A DNA stretch of 64,000 nucleotides from the NCBI GenBank assembly GCA_022826485.1, contig JAJDUU010000018.1:32678-96677 (forward strand), written 5' to 3'. Below the pieces are notes generated by a model. It was given only the letters and a program-made list of their open reading frames with translations. It did not search any database and had not been told where the DNA came from. How positions within the stretch are numbered: the first letter of the stretch is position 1; every line of letters starts with the position of its first letter. This document shows, in pieces, positions 35,411 through 43,382 of this stretch. Position numbers and translations under genes: made by a program. Source of the stretch: Chloroflexota bacterium (lineage in GTDB: Bacteria; Chloroflexota; UBA11872).

Positions 35411-36508
35411 TCACCTTGGATCGGTGTCACAAGATTGCGCCGCGCCGGCCTCGTGCCCAAGCACGTCGCCGAACGCGGCCAAGAACGATTGCATGTCTTC
35501 CGCCGAGCCGATTGATATCCGCAGCGCATTCGCGATGCGCGGATCGCCGGCAAAACGCCGGACCACGATGCGGCGATCTTCAAGCTGGCGCTGAACATCC
35601 GCGGCATCGTACCCGTCAAGCTCGACAAATACGAAGTTTGCCTGCGACGGGTGCACCTTGAGGCCGAATTGCTGCTTCAGGGTCGCGCCCAGGGCGTTCC
35701 GACGGCGACGAATCGCCGCCCAGTGGCGCTCGGCCCACTCCAGGTCGTTCAGCGCCGCCAGCCCGGCGGCCTGCGCCAGGCGGCTGACGTTGTAGGAGTC
35801 CTTCACCCGCAGCAGTGCATCGGCAAGCTCCGGGCTCGCCAGCGCGTAGCCGAGCCGCAGACCCGCCAGGCCGAAGCTCTTGGAGAACGAACGCGTGACG
35901 CACACGTTGTCGCACTCGCGCAGCAGGTCCACGTTGTCCCGCTCGGCGAACTCGACGTACGCCTCGTCGATGACCAGCAGATTCACGCGCGACGCCAGCC
36001 AGCGCAGATCGTCGGCCCCGTAGTGCGTGCCGGCGGGATTATTGGGACTGGCGACGAAGGTGATCTTGCCGCGCGCAGCGGCCAGCTGACGCACCGGCAG
36101 CGCGAAGTCCTCGCCCAGCGGCACCTCGCGGATGTCGCAGCCGCCGATCGCGGCCAGCACCGGATAGAGCGAGTAGCTGGGCGTCGCCGCCACCACCCGG
36201 TCGCCCGGATCGCACGCCACGCGAATCAGCAGGTTGAGCAGATCGTCCGAGCCGTTGCCAAAGACCACCTGCTCGGGATCGAGTCCATGGCGGCGGGCGG
36301 CGACCTCGCGCAGCTCGCGGCTGATCGGATCGGGGTAGAGCCGGATCGAGGCTCCGGCGGCCTCGCGCAGGGCGGCCACGGCCGCCGGGGAGACCTCGGG
36401 ACTCTCATTGGTATTGAGCTTGATCCAGCCGCCGTCGCTGGGCTGCAAGCCCGGCACGTATCCGTGAATCGCCGCCAAATCGCGTCGCAGCCGCACGAGT
36501 TCGCCCAC
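35411..36508 (-). CDS. hisC: Histidinol-phosphate aminotransferase
   Basis: A PLP enzyme of histidine synthesis (it can also act on aromatic amino acids). 365 residues, with KLNTNESPEVSP at the N-terminus, FGNGSDDLLNLL, VASPNNPAGTHY, VIDEAYVEFAE and the PLP Lys in TRSFSKSFGLAGLRLGY near residue 210. Family length is about 350-370. No other his gene is present; it heads a run with hppA and uppP, an arrangement with no obvious pathway logic. Confidence 0.9.
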   Translation of the reverse strand: MGELVRLRRDLAAIHGYVPGLQPSDGGWIKLNTNESPEVSPAAVAALREAAGASIRLYPDPISRELREVAARRHGLDPEQVVFGNGSDDLLNLLIRVACDPGDRVVAATPSYSLYPVLAAIGGCDIREVPLGEDFALPVRQLAAARGKITFVASPNNPAGTHYGADDLRWLASRVNLLVIDEAYVEFAERDNVDLLRECDNVCVTRSFSKSFGLAGLRLGYALASPELADALLRVKDSYNVSRLAQAAGLAALNDLEWAERHWAAIRRRRNALGATLKQQFGLKVHPSQANFVFVELDGYDAADVQRQLEDRRIVVRRFAGDPRIANALRISIGSAEDMQSFLAAFGDVLGHEAGAAQSCDTDPR

Positions 36509-36615
36509 CGAGAATGAAATCAGGCCGCAGACACGGGCCTCGGTCGCCCATGCTACCCAGTTGGAGCGCGCTGGACCACGGGGACTGGCAGTCGATAGCC
36601 GAAAGCCTTGAATCC

Positions 36616-36642
36616 GTCATTCCGGCGAACGCCGGAATCCAG
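36616..36642 (+). repeat. R1 palindromic repeat copy
   Basis: GTCATTCCGGCGAACGCCGG followed by AATCCAG. It abuts the remnant of a restriction enzyme gene at 36652. The same unit is found at 2825, 37981, 40279 and 44546, and in reverse at 46305 and 48038. Confidence 0.85.
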
Positions 36643-36651
36643 GGCCCGGCA

Positions 36652-36792
36652 CCTGACGCCAGCTACATCCTCCCCATCGTCGACCACAATGACACCACCC
36701 AATGCAACGGCCGCCACCGCACTAAAGACCTTATCCTTGCCTGGATGAATACCCTCGCCGCCGGGACCACCGACGCCCGAACGGCGGCCTAG
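36652..36792 (+). pseudogene. C-terminal relic of a type IIG restriction-modification gene
   Basis: This frame encodes DASYIL, then GRHRTKDLILAWMNTLAAG and stops. It aligns with the last residues of the intact enzyme ending at 42060 (DAAYIL, GRYRTKELILAYMNALAAG). Only about 45 codons remain, and they are joined on the left to an R1 repeat. It is therefore a remnant of a second copy whose body has been lost. A normal start is lacking, so expression is unlikely. Confidence 0.75.
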
Positions 36793-36798
36793 CGACTC

Positions 36799-37143
36799 AT
36801 GCGCATCGTTGAAGACCCTCTAAACCGGGAAACCATCGAGGCCGTCACCCAATTGATCGTGGAGCGCTTCGAGCCGGAGCAGGTCATCATGTTCGGCAGC
36901 TGCGCCCGCGGCGACACCGACGAGAACAGCGACTTGGACCTACTGGTCGTGCTGCGCCCCGGCGTCGAACCACCCCGCCGCGGCAACCCCATCCACGCGG
37001 CCATCGCCGACAACTTCCTGCTCCCCGTCGACGTCCTGATCCGCTCGGCCGACGTGATTGCCCATTACCGCCAGGACCCCAAATCCATGATCAGCCGCAT
37101 GCTGGAAGACTCGGAAGTCCTCTATGACCGCCACGCCGCCTGA
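36799..37143 (+). CDS. MNT-type minimal nucleotidyltransferase (MntA-like)
   Basis: A 114-residue nucleotidyltransferase with MFGSCARGDTDENSDLDLLV about 30-49, giving the Gly-Ser loop and paired Asp that bind Mg-NTP, and a third acidic residue in LPVDVLI. In MNT-HEPN modules this protein AMPylates and neutralises the HEPN RNase. Its stop overlaps the start of a short frame that resembles a HEPN N-terminus but ends after 15 codons, so it may be an orphan antitoxin. Family and fold are clear; the toxin-antitoxin role is inferred. Confidence 0.82.
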   Translation: MRIVEDPLNRETIEAVTQLIVERFEPEQVIMFGSCARGDTDENSDLDLLVVLRPGVEPPRRGNPIHAAIADNFLLPVDVLIRSADVIAHYRQDPKSMISRMLEDSEVLYDRHAA

Positions 37144-37171
37144 ACAGGCCTGGTTCGCCAAAGCCGACTAA
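37124..37171 (+). pseudogene. 15-codon remnant of a HEPN-domain partner
   Basis: The ATG at 37124 lies within the last codons of the MNT gene, the usual overlap of MNT-HEPN pairs. It reads MTATPPEQAWFAKAD and then TAA. HEPN proteins of these pairs typically open with a W-x-x-KA-x-x-D-L pattern, and the AWFAKAD stretch fits just before the break. Nothing HEPN-like follows; a MITE-like element begins at 37193. The match is short, so confidence is moderate. Confidence 0.5.
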
Positions 37172-37192
37172 CCACTAGCCACCGACCACTAA

Positions 37193-37290
37193 GAAACCTC
37201 TGATTAAGGCCGCTTCCGGTCCCTTCTCCCTTGGGGGGAAGGTGAGGATGGGGGATTGAAGCGCGGCCTACGGACTTATTCAGAGATTCC
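37193..37290. mobile_element. 98-bp MITE-like element with inverted ends and CTAA duplication
   Basis: The ends GAAACCTCTGATTAAG (37193-37208) and CTTATTCAGAGATTCC (37275-37290) are inverted repeats matching at 13 of 16 bases. CTAA flanks both sides (37189-37192 and 37291-37294). The centre holds a CCCTTCTCCC...GGGGAAGGTGAGGATGGGG module that is also found at 44.4 kb. It has no coding capacity, so it would need a transposase in trans. The CTAA target fits the YTAR preference reported for IS5-type elements. Confidence 0.6.
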
Positions 37291-37344
37291 CTAACCACTT
37301 ACAACTCGTCTTCCCCCCGCCCCATGCCACACTGACCAACTGAC

Positions 37345-40300
37345 GTGCAAGGGCAACTCTTCACCCAGTACTTCCTGACCGACGGCATCACGTCCACCGC
37401 GGACTGGGATGCCACCTTTGCCCATCCCGACGCCTTCAACTCGTTCCGCGACGGCGCGCGCCGCCTGTTCGACGCTTTCGACCAATTCAACAGCCCCAAC
37501 GAGGCCGCCACCGAGCAGGAGCTGATCCGCCCCCTCCTGGAGCTGCTCGGCTGGGCCGACTACCTGCCGCAGCAGGGCGCGGCGCGCAACGAGGACATTC
37601 CCGATCTGCTGCTGTTCGCCGACGCGGACGCCAAATCCCGCGCCGCGGCTCGCACCAATCCCAACGACCGCTTCCTCGACGCCGCGGTCGTCGCCGAGAG
37701 CAAGCGCCGCGGCCGAGCGCTCGACGCGCGCGAGGCCGGCGGCCGCACGCGAACCGGCACGCCGCACGGCCAGACGCTGCGCTACCTGCGGCGGGCGGCC
37801 GACGTCACCGACGGCGGCCTGCGTTGGGGCATCCTCACCGACGGCGGCGTCTGGCGGCTCTACGACCAGCGCGCCCGCCCCCGCGCCACCGGCTATTTCG
37901 AAGCCGACCTAGCCGCGCTCATCGCCGCTCCGGCTCCTTCCCCCCACGAGGGGGAAGGCTGGGATGGGGGTCTCCCCACCGTCATTCCGGCGGAGGCCGG
38001 AATCCAGTCCGGGTCTCGGGCGCGTCAGGCGGACCTGGACCCCGGCGTTCGCCGGGGTGACGGTGATCCCGCTTCCCCCGTTCGTGGTGAACCCGCCCAC
38101 GTTCGTGGTGAGCCTGTCGAACCACGCCCTTCCACAAGCTCAGAGCCTGCCCCGTATTCGATACGGGGGCGAACGGATGCTCACCCCGCCACCGCCGACC
38201 CTCTGCGCACCTTCTATCTGCTCTTCCGCCGCCAATCCTTCGTCCTTCGGCCTGGCGCCACGGCCACCTTCCTGGAAACCGCGCTGGCCGAGGGACGGCG
38301 CTACGAGCAGCAGGTGGCGCAGGACCTCTCCGGCGTCGTGTTCGAGCGCGCCTTTCCCAACCTCATCGCGGCGCTGCTGGACGCCGGCGGCGCGAGCCTG
38401 GCCGACGCGCGGCAGGCGGCGCTGATCCTGCTCTACCGCCTGCTCTTCGTGCTCTATGCCGAGGACCGCGGCCTGCTGCCGGTCAACGACTCCCGCTACG
38501 ACGACTACGGGCTGCGCAAGCGGGTCCGCGACGACATCGCGCGGCGCATGGCCGACGGCGACACCTTCTCGTCCCGCGCCGGCAACTACTACGACCGCGT
38601 GATGACGCTGGCCGGTCTCATCGACACCGGCGACGACTCCATCGGACTGCCGCCCTACAACGGCGGTCTGTTCGCCGCCGACGCCGCGCCGCTGCTGAAG
38701 TGCGTGCGCCTGCCCGACGCGGCCTTCGCTCCGATCGTCCACGACCTCAGCCACGCCGAGATTGACGGCCGCCGGCAGTTCGTCAACTACCGCGACATGT
38801 CGGTGCAGCAGCTTGGCTCGCTCTACGAGCGCCTGCTGGAGCGGGAGCCGGTGCGCAACAGACGGGGCGGCATCGACATTCGGCCCAATCCCTACGCGCG
38901 CAAGGACAGCGGCAGCTTCTACACGCCGCAGGAGCTGGTGGACCTGATCCTGGACCAGACGCTCAAGCCGCTGGCCGAGGAGCGGCTCGAAGCGTTCGAG
39001 GACAGGGCCAAGGCGCTACAGAGCGACCGCCGGCCCAGGGACCAGCGGCGCGCCGAGCTGCGGCGGCTGGACCCGGCCGAGGCGGTGCTGGAGTTGAAGG
39101 TGCTGGACCCGGCCATGGGCAGCGGGCACTTCCTGGTCACGGCGGTCGACTTCCTGGCCGACTACGTCGCCGACCTGATCGAATACGCCCCGGCGGTGCC
39201 CGAGTGGCTGGACGGAGACGACGCCTACGAATCGCCGTTGGTGGAGCGCGTGGCGCGGATCCGGGAGGACCTGTTGCAACGGGCGCGGGACGCCAACTGG
39301 GTCATGGACGCGGCGCAGCTGAGCGACCAGACCATCATCCGGCGCATGGTGCTCAAGCGCTGCATCTACGGCGTGGACAAGAACCCGCTCACCGTCGAGC
39401 TGGCCAAGGTGTCGCTCTGGCTGCACAGCTTCACCGTGGGCGCGCCGCTGTCGTTCCTTGACCACCACCTGCGCTGCGGCGACTCGCTCCTGGGTCTGCG
39501 GGTGCTGGACGCGCGCCGGGATTTCGACCGGCTGGGCGGCCTCAGCGCCAGCAGCGTCATCGCCGGGGCCGAGAACGCCACGTCGACCATGCAAGAAATC
39601 GAGCGGCTCTCCGACGCCGACGTCGCCGAGGTGCGGCAGTCGGCTGGGCTATTCCAGATCGTGGAGCAGGCCACGGCCGACCTGCGCGGCGTGCTGGACT
39701 TCCTCGGCGGCCTGCGCTGGCAGACGGCGGGGCTGCGGAGGCGCGCGCTGGCCAACGTGGAGGGCCTGGTGGTCGAGGCGCTGGGACGGGAGTCGAGCAT
39801 CGCCTTCGACCTGCTGGCGCGCGGCCCGGACGCCGCCGGCGATTCCATCACCCAGGACGGCACTTGGCAGAGCTTCGTTGACCGCTGGACGCAGTCCCGG
39901 TCCATCGCCGACCGCGAGGTGTTCCTGCACTGGCAGGTCGCCTTCCCCGGCGTCTGGCGCAACTGGCAGAGCCTCCGTCCCGAGGGCGGCTTCGACGCCG
40001 TGATCGGCAATCCGCCCTGGGACCGGATCAAGCTGCAAGAGGTCGAGTGGTTCGCCACCCGCGACCCCGCCATCGCCCGCGCCCCCACCGCCGCCGCCCG
40101 CAAAGCCGCCATCAAACACCTCCGCGAGCAGGCCGCTCCGACTCCTTCCCCCTTGGAGGGGGAAGGCTGGGATGGGGGCCGGGGTGAGGGGGATCGGGGT
40201 CATTCCCCCTCCGTCATTCCGGCTCCGGCTCCTTCCCCCCGTGAGGGGGAAGGCTGGGATGGGGGCAATCCCCCTTCCGTCATTCCGGCGGAGGCCGGAA

Positions 40301-42060
40301 TCCAGTCCGGGGCTCGGGCGCGTCAGCCGGACCTGGACCCCGGCCCCCGCCGGGGTGACGGTGATCCCGCTTCCCCCGTTCGTGGTGAGCCTGTCGAACC
40401 ACGCCCTTCGACAAGCTCAGAGCCCGCCCCGTACTCGATACGGGGGCGAACGGATGCCGCTCCGACTCCTTCCCCCTTCGAGGGGGAAGGCTGGGATGGG
40501 GGGATTCCGGCCGTCACTCCCGCCCCCCTCGTCGCCGCCTACGACGCCGCCAAGGACCGCGCCGACACCCTGGGCAAGCTCATCCGCGCCTCCGGGCAAT
40601 ACCCCCTCCTCGGCGGCGGCGACATCAACCTCTACTCCCTCTTCGTCGAGCGCGCCATGGGCCTCGTCAAGCCCGACGGCTTCGTGGGCCTGCTCACGCC
40701 GTCCGGCATCTACGCCGACAAGACGGCCGCCAAGTTCTTCAAGACCGTCTCCACCGGCGGGCGCGTGGGCGGGCTCTTCGACTTCGAGAACAAGAAGATC
40801 TTCTTCAAGGACATCCACGCCTCGTTCAAGTTCTGCGCCCTCGTCTTCGGCGGCGCCAAGCGCACCTTCAACGAGACCGCGTGCGGCTTCTTCCTGCACG
40901 ATGTCGAGACTATTCACGACCCCGACCGCTGCTTCCCGCTGTCCCCCGACGACTTCGCCCGCGTCAATCCCAACACCGGCACCGCGCCCGTCTTCCGCAC
41001 CCGCCGCGACGCCGAGGTCACCCGCCGCATCTACGCCAACCACCCCGTGCTGGTGGACCGCTCCAGCGGCGAGGAGCGCCGCGCCTGGCCGGTCAAGTAC
41101 CACACCATGTTTCACATGACTAACGACTCCAACCTCTTCCACACCGCCGCGCAGCTAGAGGACGACGGGTTCTATCCGGTCCAGGGCAACCGCTGGAAAC
41201 GGGGTGCCGAGCTATATCTACCGCTCTACCAGGGCCGGATGATCTGGCACTTCGACCACCGCGCCAACTCGGTCCGCGTCAACCCGGACAGCACCCACAA
41301 TCCGTATCTCAGCGAAGCGGTCACCGACGAGCAGCACGCCGATCCCGCACTCCTACCTCAGTCGCAGTACTGGGTGCCGGCCCAGGATGTCGAGCCTACG
41401 TTCCCACAAGGCCGCGGCTACGCATTGGGATTCCGTGACATCACCAACCCCACAAATGAGCGGACGCTTGTGGCCTCAATAGTCCCGTGGTCCGGCTACG
41501 GAAACACGATCCCCATTCTGATCGATAGCGATGAAGGTGCTCCCGCCGAACTAGACGCGCAGCCTTCACTCGACGCGGCGCAACTAGCCTGCCTGGTCGC
41601 CAACCTCAGCGCGCTTTGCCTCGACTTCGTCGCACGGCAGAAGGCCCAAGGAACGCACCTGAACTGGTACATCGTCGAACAGCTCCCCGTCATCGCACCC
41701 GACGCCTACAACCGCCGCTTCGGCGAGGTCACTGCCGCCGAGCTGGTGCGGGACCACGTGCTGCGCCTCACCTACACCGCCCACGACATGGAGCCCTTCG
41801 CTCGCCACCTGGGCTACGGCGGCCCGCCCTTCACCTGGAACGAGGAAGACCGCCGCCACCTCCGCGCCCGCCTCGACGCCCTCTACTTCCACCTCTACGG
41901 CCTCGACCGCCCCGACGCCGCCTACATCCTCGACACCTTCCCCATCGTCCGCAGCCAAGACCAAGCCCAATTCGACGGCCGCTACCGCACCAAGGAGCTT
42001 ATCCTGGCCTACATGAACGCGCTGGCGGCGGGGGATACCGAGAGCGTCGTGGCAGTCTAA
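37345..42060 (+). CDS. Type IIG restriction-modification enzyme (Eco57I-like) with in-frame repeat insertions
   Basis: A single 1571-residue polypeptide with nuclease and adenine methyltransferase parts. The N-terminal PD-(D/E)XK nuclease shows EDIPDLLLF about 84-92 and VVAESKR about 112-118. A methyltransferase follows with motif I LDPAMGSGHFLV about 587-598 and motif IV IGNPPWDRIK about 886-895. The C-terminal half should recognise the target. Two stretches, about residues 195-280 and 931-1055, are encoded by mosaic dispersed repeats and contain VIPAEAGIQSG and PSTSSEPAPYSIRGRTDA; both keep the frame. GTG is the start. It is convergent with the TIR gene. Confidence 0.87.
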   Translation: MQGQLFTQYFLTDGITSTADWDATFAHPDAFNSFRDGARRLFDAFDQFNSPNEAATEQELIRPLLELLGWADYLPQQGAARNEDIPDLLLFADADAKSRAAARTNPNDRFLDAAVVAESKRRGRALDAREAGGRTRTGTPHGQTLRYLRRAADVTDGGLRWGILTDGGVWRLYDQRARPRATGYFEADLAALIAAPAPSPHEGEGWDGGLPTVIPAEAGIQSGSRARQADLDPGVRRGDGDPASPVRGEPAHVRGEPVEPRPSTSSEPAPYSIRGRTDAHPATADPLRTFYLLFRRQSFVLRPGATATFLETALAEGRRYEQQVAQDLSGVVFERAFPNLIAALLDAGGASLADARQAALILLYRLLFVLYAEDRGLLPVNDSRYDDYGLRKRVRDDIARRMADGDTFSSRAGNYYDRVMTLAGLIDTGDDSIGLPPYNGGLFAADAAPLLKCVRLPDAAFAPIVHDLSHAEIDGRRQFVNYRDMSVQQLGSLYERLLEREPVRNRRGGIDIRPNPYARKDSGSFYTPQELVDLILDQTLKPLAEERLEAFEDRAKALQSDRRPRDQRRAELRRLDPAEAVLELKVLDPAMGSGHFLVTAVDFLADYVADLIEYAPAVPEWLDGDDAYESPLVERVARIREDLLQRARDANWVMDAAQLSDQTIIRRMVLKRCIYGVDKNPLTVELAKVSLWLHSFTVGAPLSFLDHHLRCGDSLLGLRVLDARRDFDRLGGLSASSVIAGAENATSTMQEIERLSDADVAEVRQSAGLFQIVEQATADLRGVLDFLGGLRWQTAGLRRRALANVEGLVVEALGRESSIAFDLLARGPDAAGDSITQDGTWQSFVDRWTQSRSIADREVFLHWQVAFPGVWRNWQSLRPEGGFDAVIGNPPWDRIKLQEVEWFATRDPAIARAPTAAARKAAIKHLREQAAPTPSPLEGEGWDGGRGEGDRGHSPSVIPAPAPSPREGEGWDGGNPPSVIPAEAGIQSGARARQPDLDPGPRRGDGDPASPVRGEPVEPRPSTSSEPAPYSIRGRTDAAPTPSPFEGEGWDGGIPAVTPAPLVAAYDAAKDRADTLGKLIRASGQYPLLGGGDINLYSLFVERAMGLVKPDGFVGLLTPSGIYADKTAAKFFKTVSTGGRVGGLFDFENKKIFFKDIHASFKFCALVFGGAKRTFNETACGFFLHDVETIHDPDRCFPLSPDDFARVNPNTGTAPVFRTRRDAEVTRRIYANHPVLVDRSSGEERRAWPVKYHTMFHMTNDSNLFHTAAQLEDDGFYPVQGNRWKRGAELYLPLYQGRMIWHFDHRANSVRVNPDSTHNPYLSEAVTDEQHADPALLPQSQYWVPAQDVEPTFPQGRGYALGFRDITNPTNERTLVASIVPWSGYGNTIPILIDSDEGAPAELDAQPSLDAAQLACLVANLSALCLDFVARQKAQGTHLNWYIVEQLPVIAPDAYNRRFGEVTAAELVRDHVLRLTYTAHDMEPFARHLGYGGPPFTWNEEDRRHLRARLDALYFHLYGLDRPDAAYILDTFPIVRSQDQAQFDGRYRTKELILAYMNALAAGDTESVVAV
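37927..38185 (+). repeat. Mosaic dispersed repeat inserted in frame (copy 1)
   Basis: In order: a GGGGGAAGGCTGGGATGGGG module, R1 (37981-38007), the module CCCCGGCGTTCGCCGGGG, and module D, from CCCGTTCGTGGTGA to GGGGCGAACGGATG (38077-38179), with a partly doubled start. The whole is open in the frame of the restriction gene. The same order recurs at 40135, and single modules recur in intergenic DNA. Confidence 0.88.
40135..40507 (+). repeat. Mosaic dispersed repeat inserted in frame (copy 2)
   Basis: It holds the same modules as the 37927 copy: three GGGGGAAGGCTGGGATGGGG units (about 40154, 40246 and 40482), a partial and a full R1 (40279-40305), the CCCCGGCCCCCGCCGGGG unit, and module D (40377-40456). 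It lies just after the NPPW motif of the methyltransferase, in the same reading frame as copy 1, so it encodes nearly the same peptide. Confidence 0.88.
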
Positions 42061-42179
42061 ACACCCATTTCCATCGCCGAAGCCCCGCGCCACAGGCGCA
42101 TTTCCGAGCCATTTCGCGCCTCAACCCATTCCCGCGAAAAGATTTTGACCCAATTGACTATCAAAACCTTCAGCTATAT

Positions 42180-43292
42180 TCACTGTAAATCATTTACACT
42201 CTTCACAGCTTTCAAAACCTTCATAATTGAATCATAGCCTAGCTCATCCCCGGAGTATCGGACTTCGTAGAGACCGTGAAGATTGGACGGCAACACCGTA
42301 TTCTCTTCAGTCAATAGGATAAATCGATCGTTATACAGGGCCATTGCAGCTCCTATTTCAATGAGCACATTCTGGTTCAAGATTTGCGGCCCGCTATCAG
42401 GACCACCATCTGCCGACCCAGGCATAGCCTTCTCAGGACTAAGGTGAATGATCCCGGCAGCGCATCCACGCATATCGTCGAGAACCTTCTTAGGCACAGG
42501 CTTGGAACTCGATTCGCGGTCCACTGACACGACTGGTTCAAAGTCCCCAAATTCAAGAATCTCTTTGAGTTGATCTACGACCCTCCGATTCTTGCCGTGC
42601 GAAATGAACACTTTTCTATTCTGACTTTCAGATTCAGCAATATCTGCATGCACAGAATCGACTACAGGTGCAGGACTATCTTCTTCTATGCTATCAACAC
42701 CATCATCCATCTCCGTCTCTCTTGCCTCACTCTCCCCAGTGGACGGCATAGTATCAGTTGGGTCAAGATCTACATATATCTTGTCTTTAATAACTTTGAA
42801 GAATCCGACATGCTCCGCATTGTCCCTGATAATGCCGTACAACCTGCTTGCTGAAACCTGAGGAACACCTAAGGAAGCAAGGACGTTTAGAGCGATCTTC
42901 TCAACAGGAAGTGGTGAGCCATCGTACTTTTCCAAGAATTGCTTCTCAACTGTTGGGACAAGCACCGCCTCTCGCTTGGCTGCATCATCGTCACCCTCGA
43001 CAAGAGGGGTTACTATTCGACGCCCTAATTCGGTGATCGAAATCTGACTGGCGTTGGGGCCGCCGTCAGTCAGCCCATAGCCGATCGCCGCACCGCACAG
43101 GATGCGAAAAGCGCCGGCCGTGGGAGTCATGTCGAGCGCAGCCGCAACGTCAAGCGGTCGGGTTGGCCCGCCAGCGTAGTTGTCTGCAATCGCGTGCGGA
43201 ACCCGCACAGCCTGCTCAAGTGAGACGCGTGGCACATCCGTCTGCATCACGGGCGCAGCCCTTGACGCCTTCTTGCTGGTCTTCGTAGCCAT
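42180..43292 (-). CDS. TIR-like domain effector with N-terminal winged-helix region (CAP12/PCTIR type)
   Basis: A 370-residue cytosolic protein. Residues about 25-165 look like one or two helix-turn-helix/winged-helix units (ITELGRRIVTPLVEG). An acidic linker (about 180-225) follows, then a TIR-like domain at about 227-369: KVFISHGKN, VVSVDRESSSK, GIIHLSPE and NQNVLIEIGAAMAL, in which Glu312 fits the catalytic NADase Glu. This is the family linked to CBASS and Pycsar effectors, which deplete NAD on infection. No cyclase gene is adjacent. Base composition is far more AT-rich than its surroundings, indicating transfer. It is convergent with the type IIG gene. Confidence 0.78.
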   Translation of the reverse strand: MATKTSKKASRAAPVMQTDVPRVSLEQAVRVPHAIADNYAGGPTRPLDVAAALDMTPTAGAFRILCGAAIGYGLTDGGPNASQISITELGRRIVTPLVEGDDDAAKREAVLVPTVEKQFLEKYDGSPLPVEKIALNVLASLGVPQVSASRLYGIIRDNAEHVGFFKVIKDKIYVDLDPTDTMPSTGESEARETEMDDGVDSIEEDSPAPVVDSVHADIAESESQNRKVFISHGKNRRVVDQLKEILEFGDFEPVVSVDRESSSKPVPKKVLDDMRGCAAGIIHLSPEKAMPGSADGGPDSGPQILNQNVLIEIGAAMALYNDRFILLTEENTVLPSNLHGLYEVRYSGDELGYDSIMKVLKAVKSVNDLQ

Positions 43293-43329
43293 TCGATTGC
43301 CTTTCGCCTGCCGGACTAGCGCCCCGGCA

Positions 43330-43349
43330 CATACGTCAACCTACGTATG
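43330..43349 (-). promoter_or_regulatory. Operator-like inverted repeat upstream of the TIR gene
   Basis: CATACGT-CAACCT-ACGTATG is a perfect 7-bp inverted repeat whose near end is 37 bp before the TIR gene start. It overlaps the transcription start expected from the promoter at 43354-43382, a position suited to repression. The TIR protein itself has a helix-turn-helix-like N-terminus and is a candidate binder, which is inference. Confidence 0.55.
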
Positions 43350-43353
43350 CCAG

Positions 43354-43382
43354 AGTATATCTGACCAATATCAGAGTGGCAA
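43354..43382 (-). promoter_or_regulatory. Sigma70-type promoter for the TIR gene
   Basis: On the minus strand, TTGCCA (43377-43382) and TATACT (43354-43359) are separated by exactly 17 bases. Both hexamers are near consensus, and the start codon is about 60 bp downstream. Such a clear promoter stands out in this GC-rich window. Confidence 0.6.

Noticed and set aside
37909..38100. Short minus-strand frames within the in-frame repeats (peptides like VTPANAGVQ)
   Set aside because: The repeats are palindromic, so both strands stay open. The plus-strand frame belongs to the long restriction gene with real motifs on both sides.
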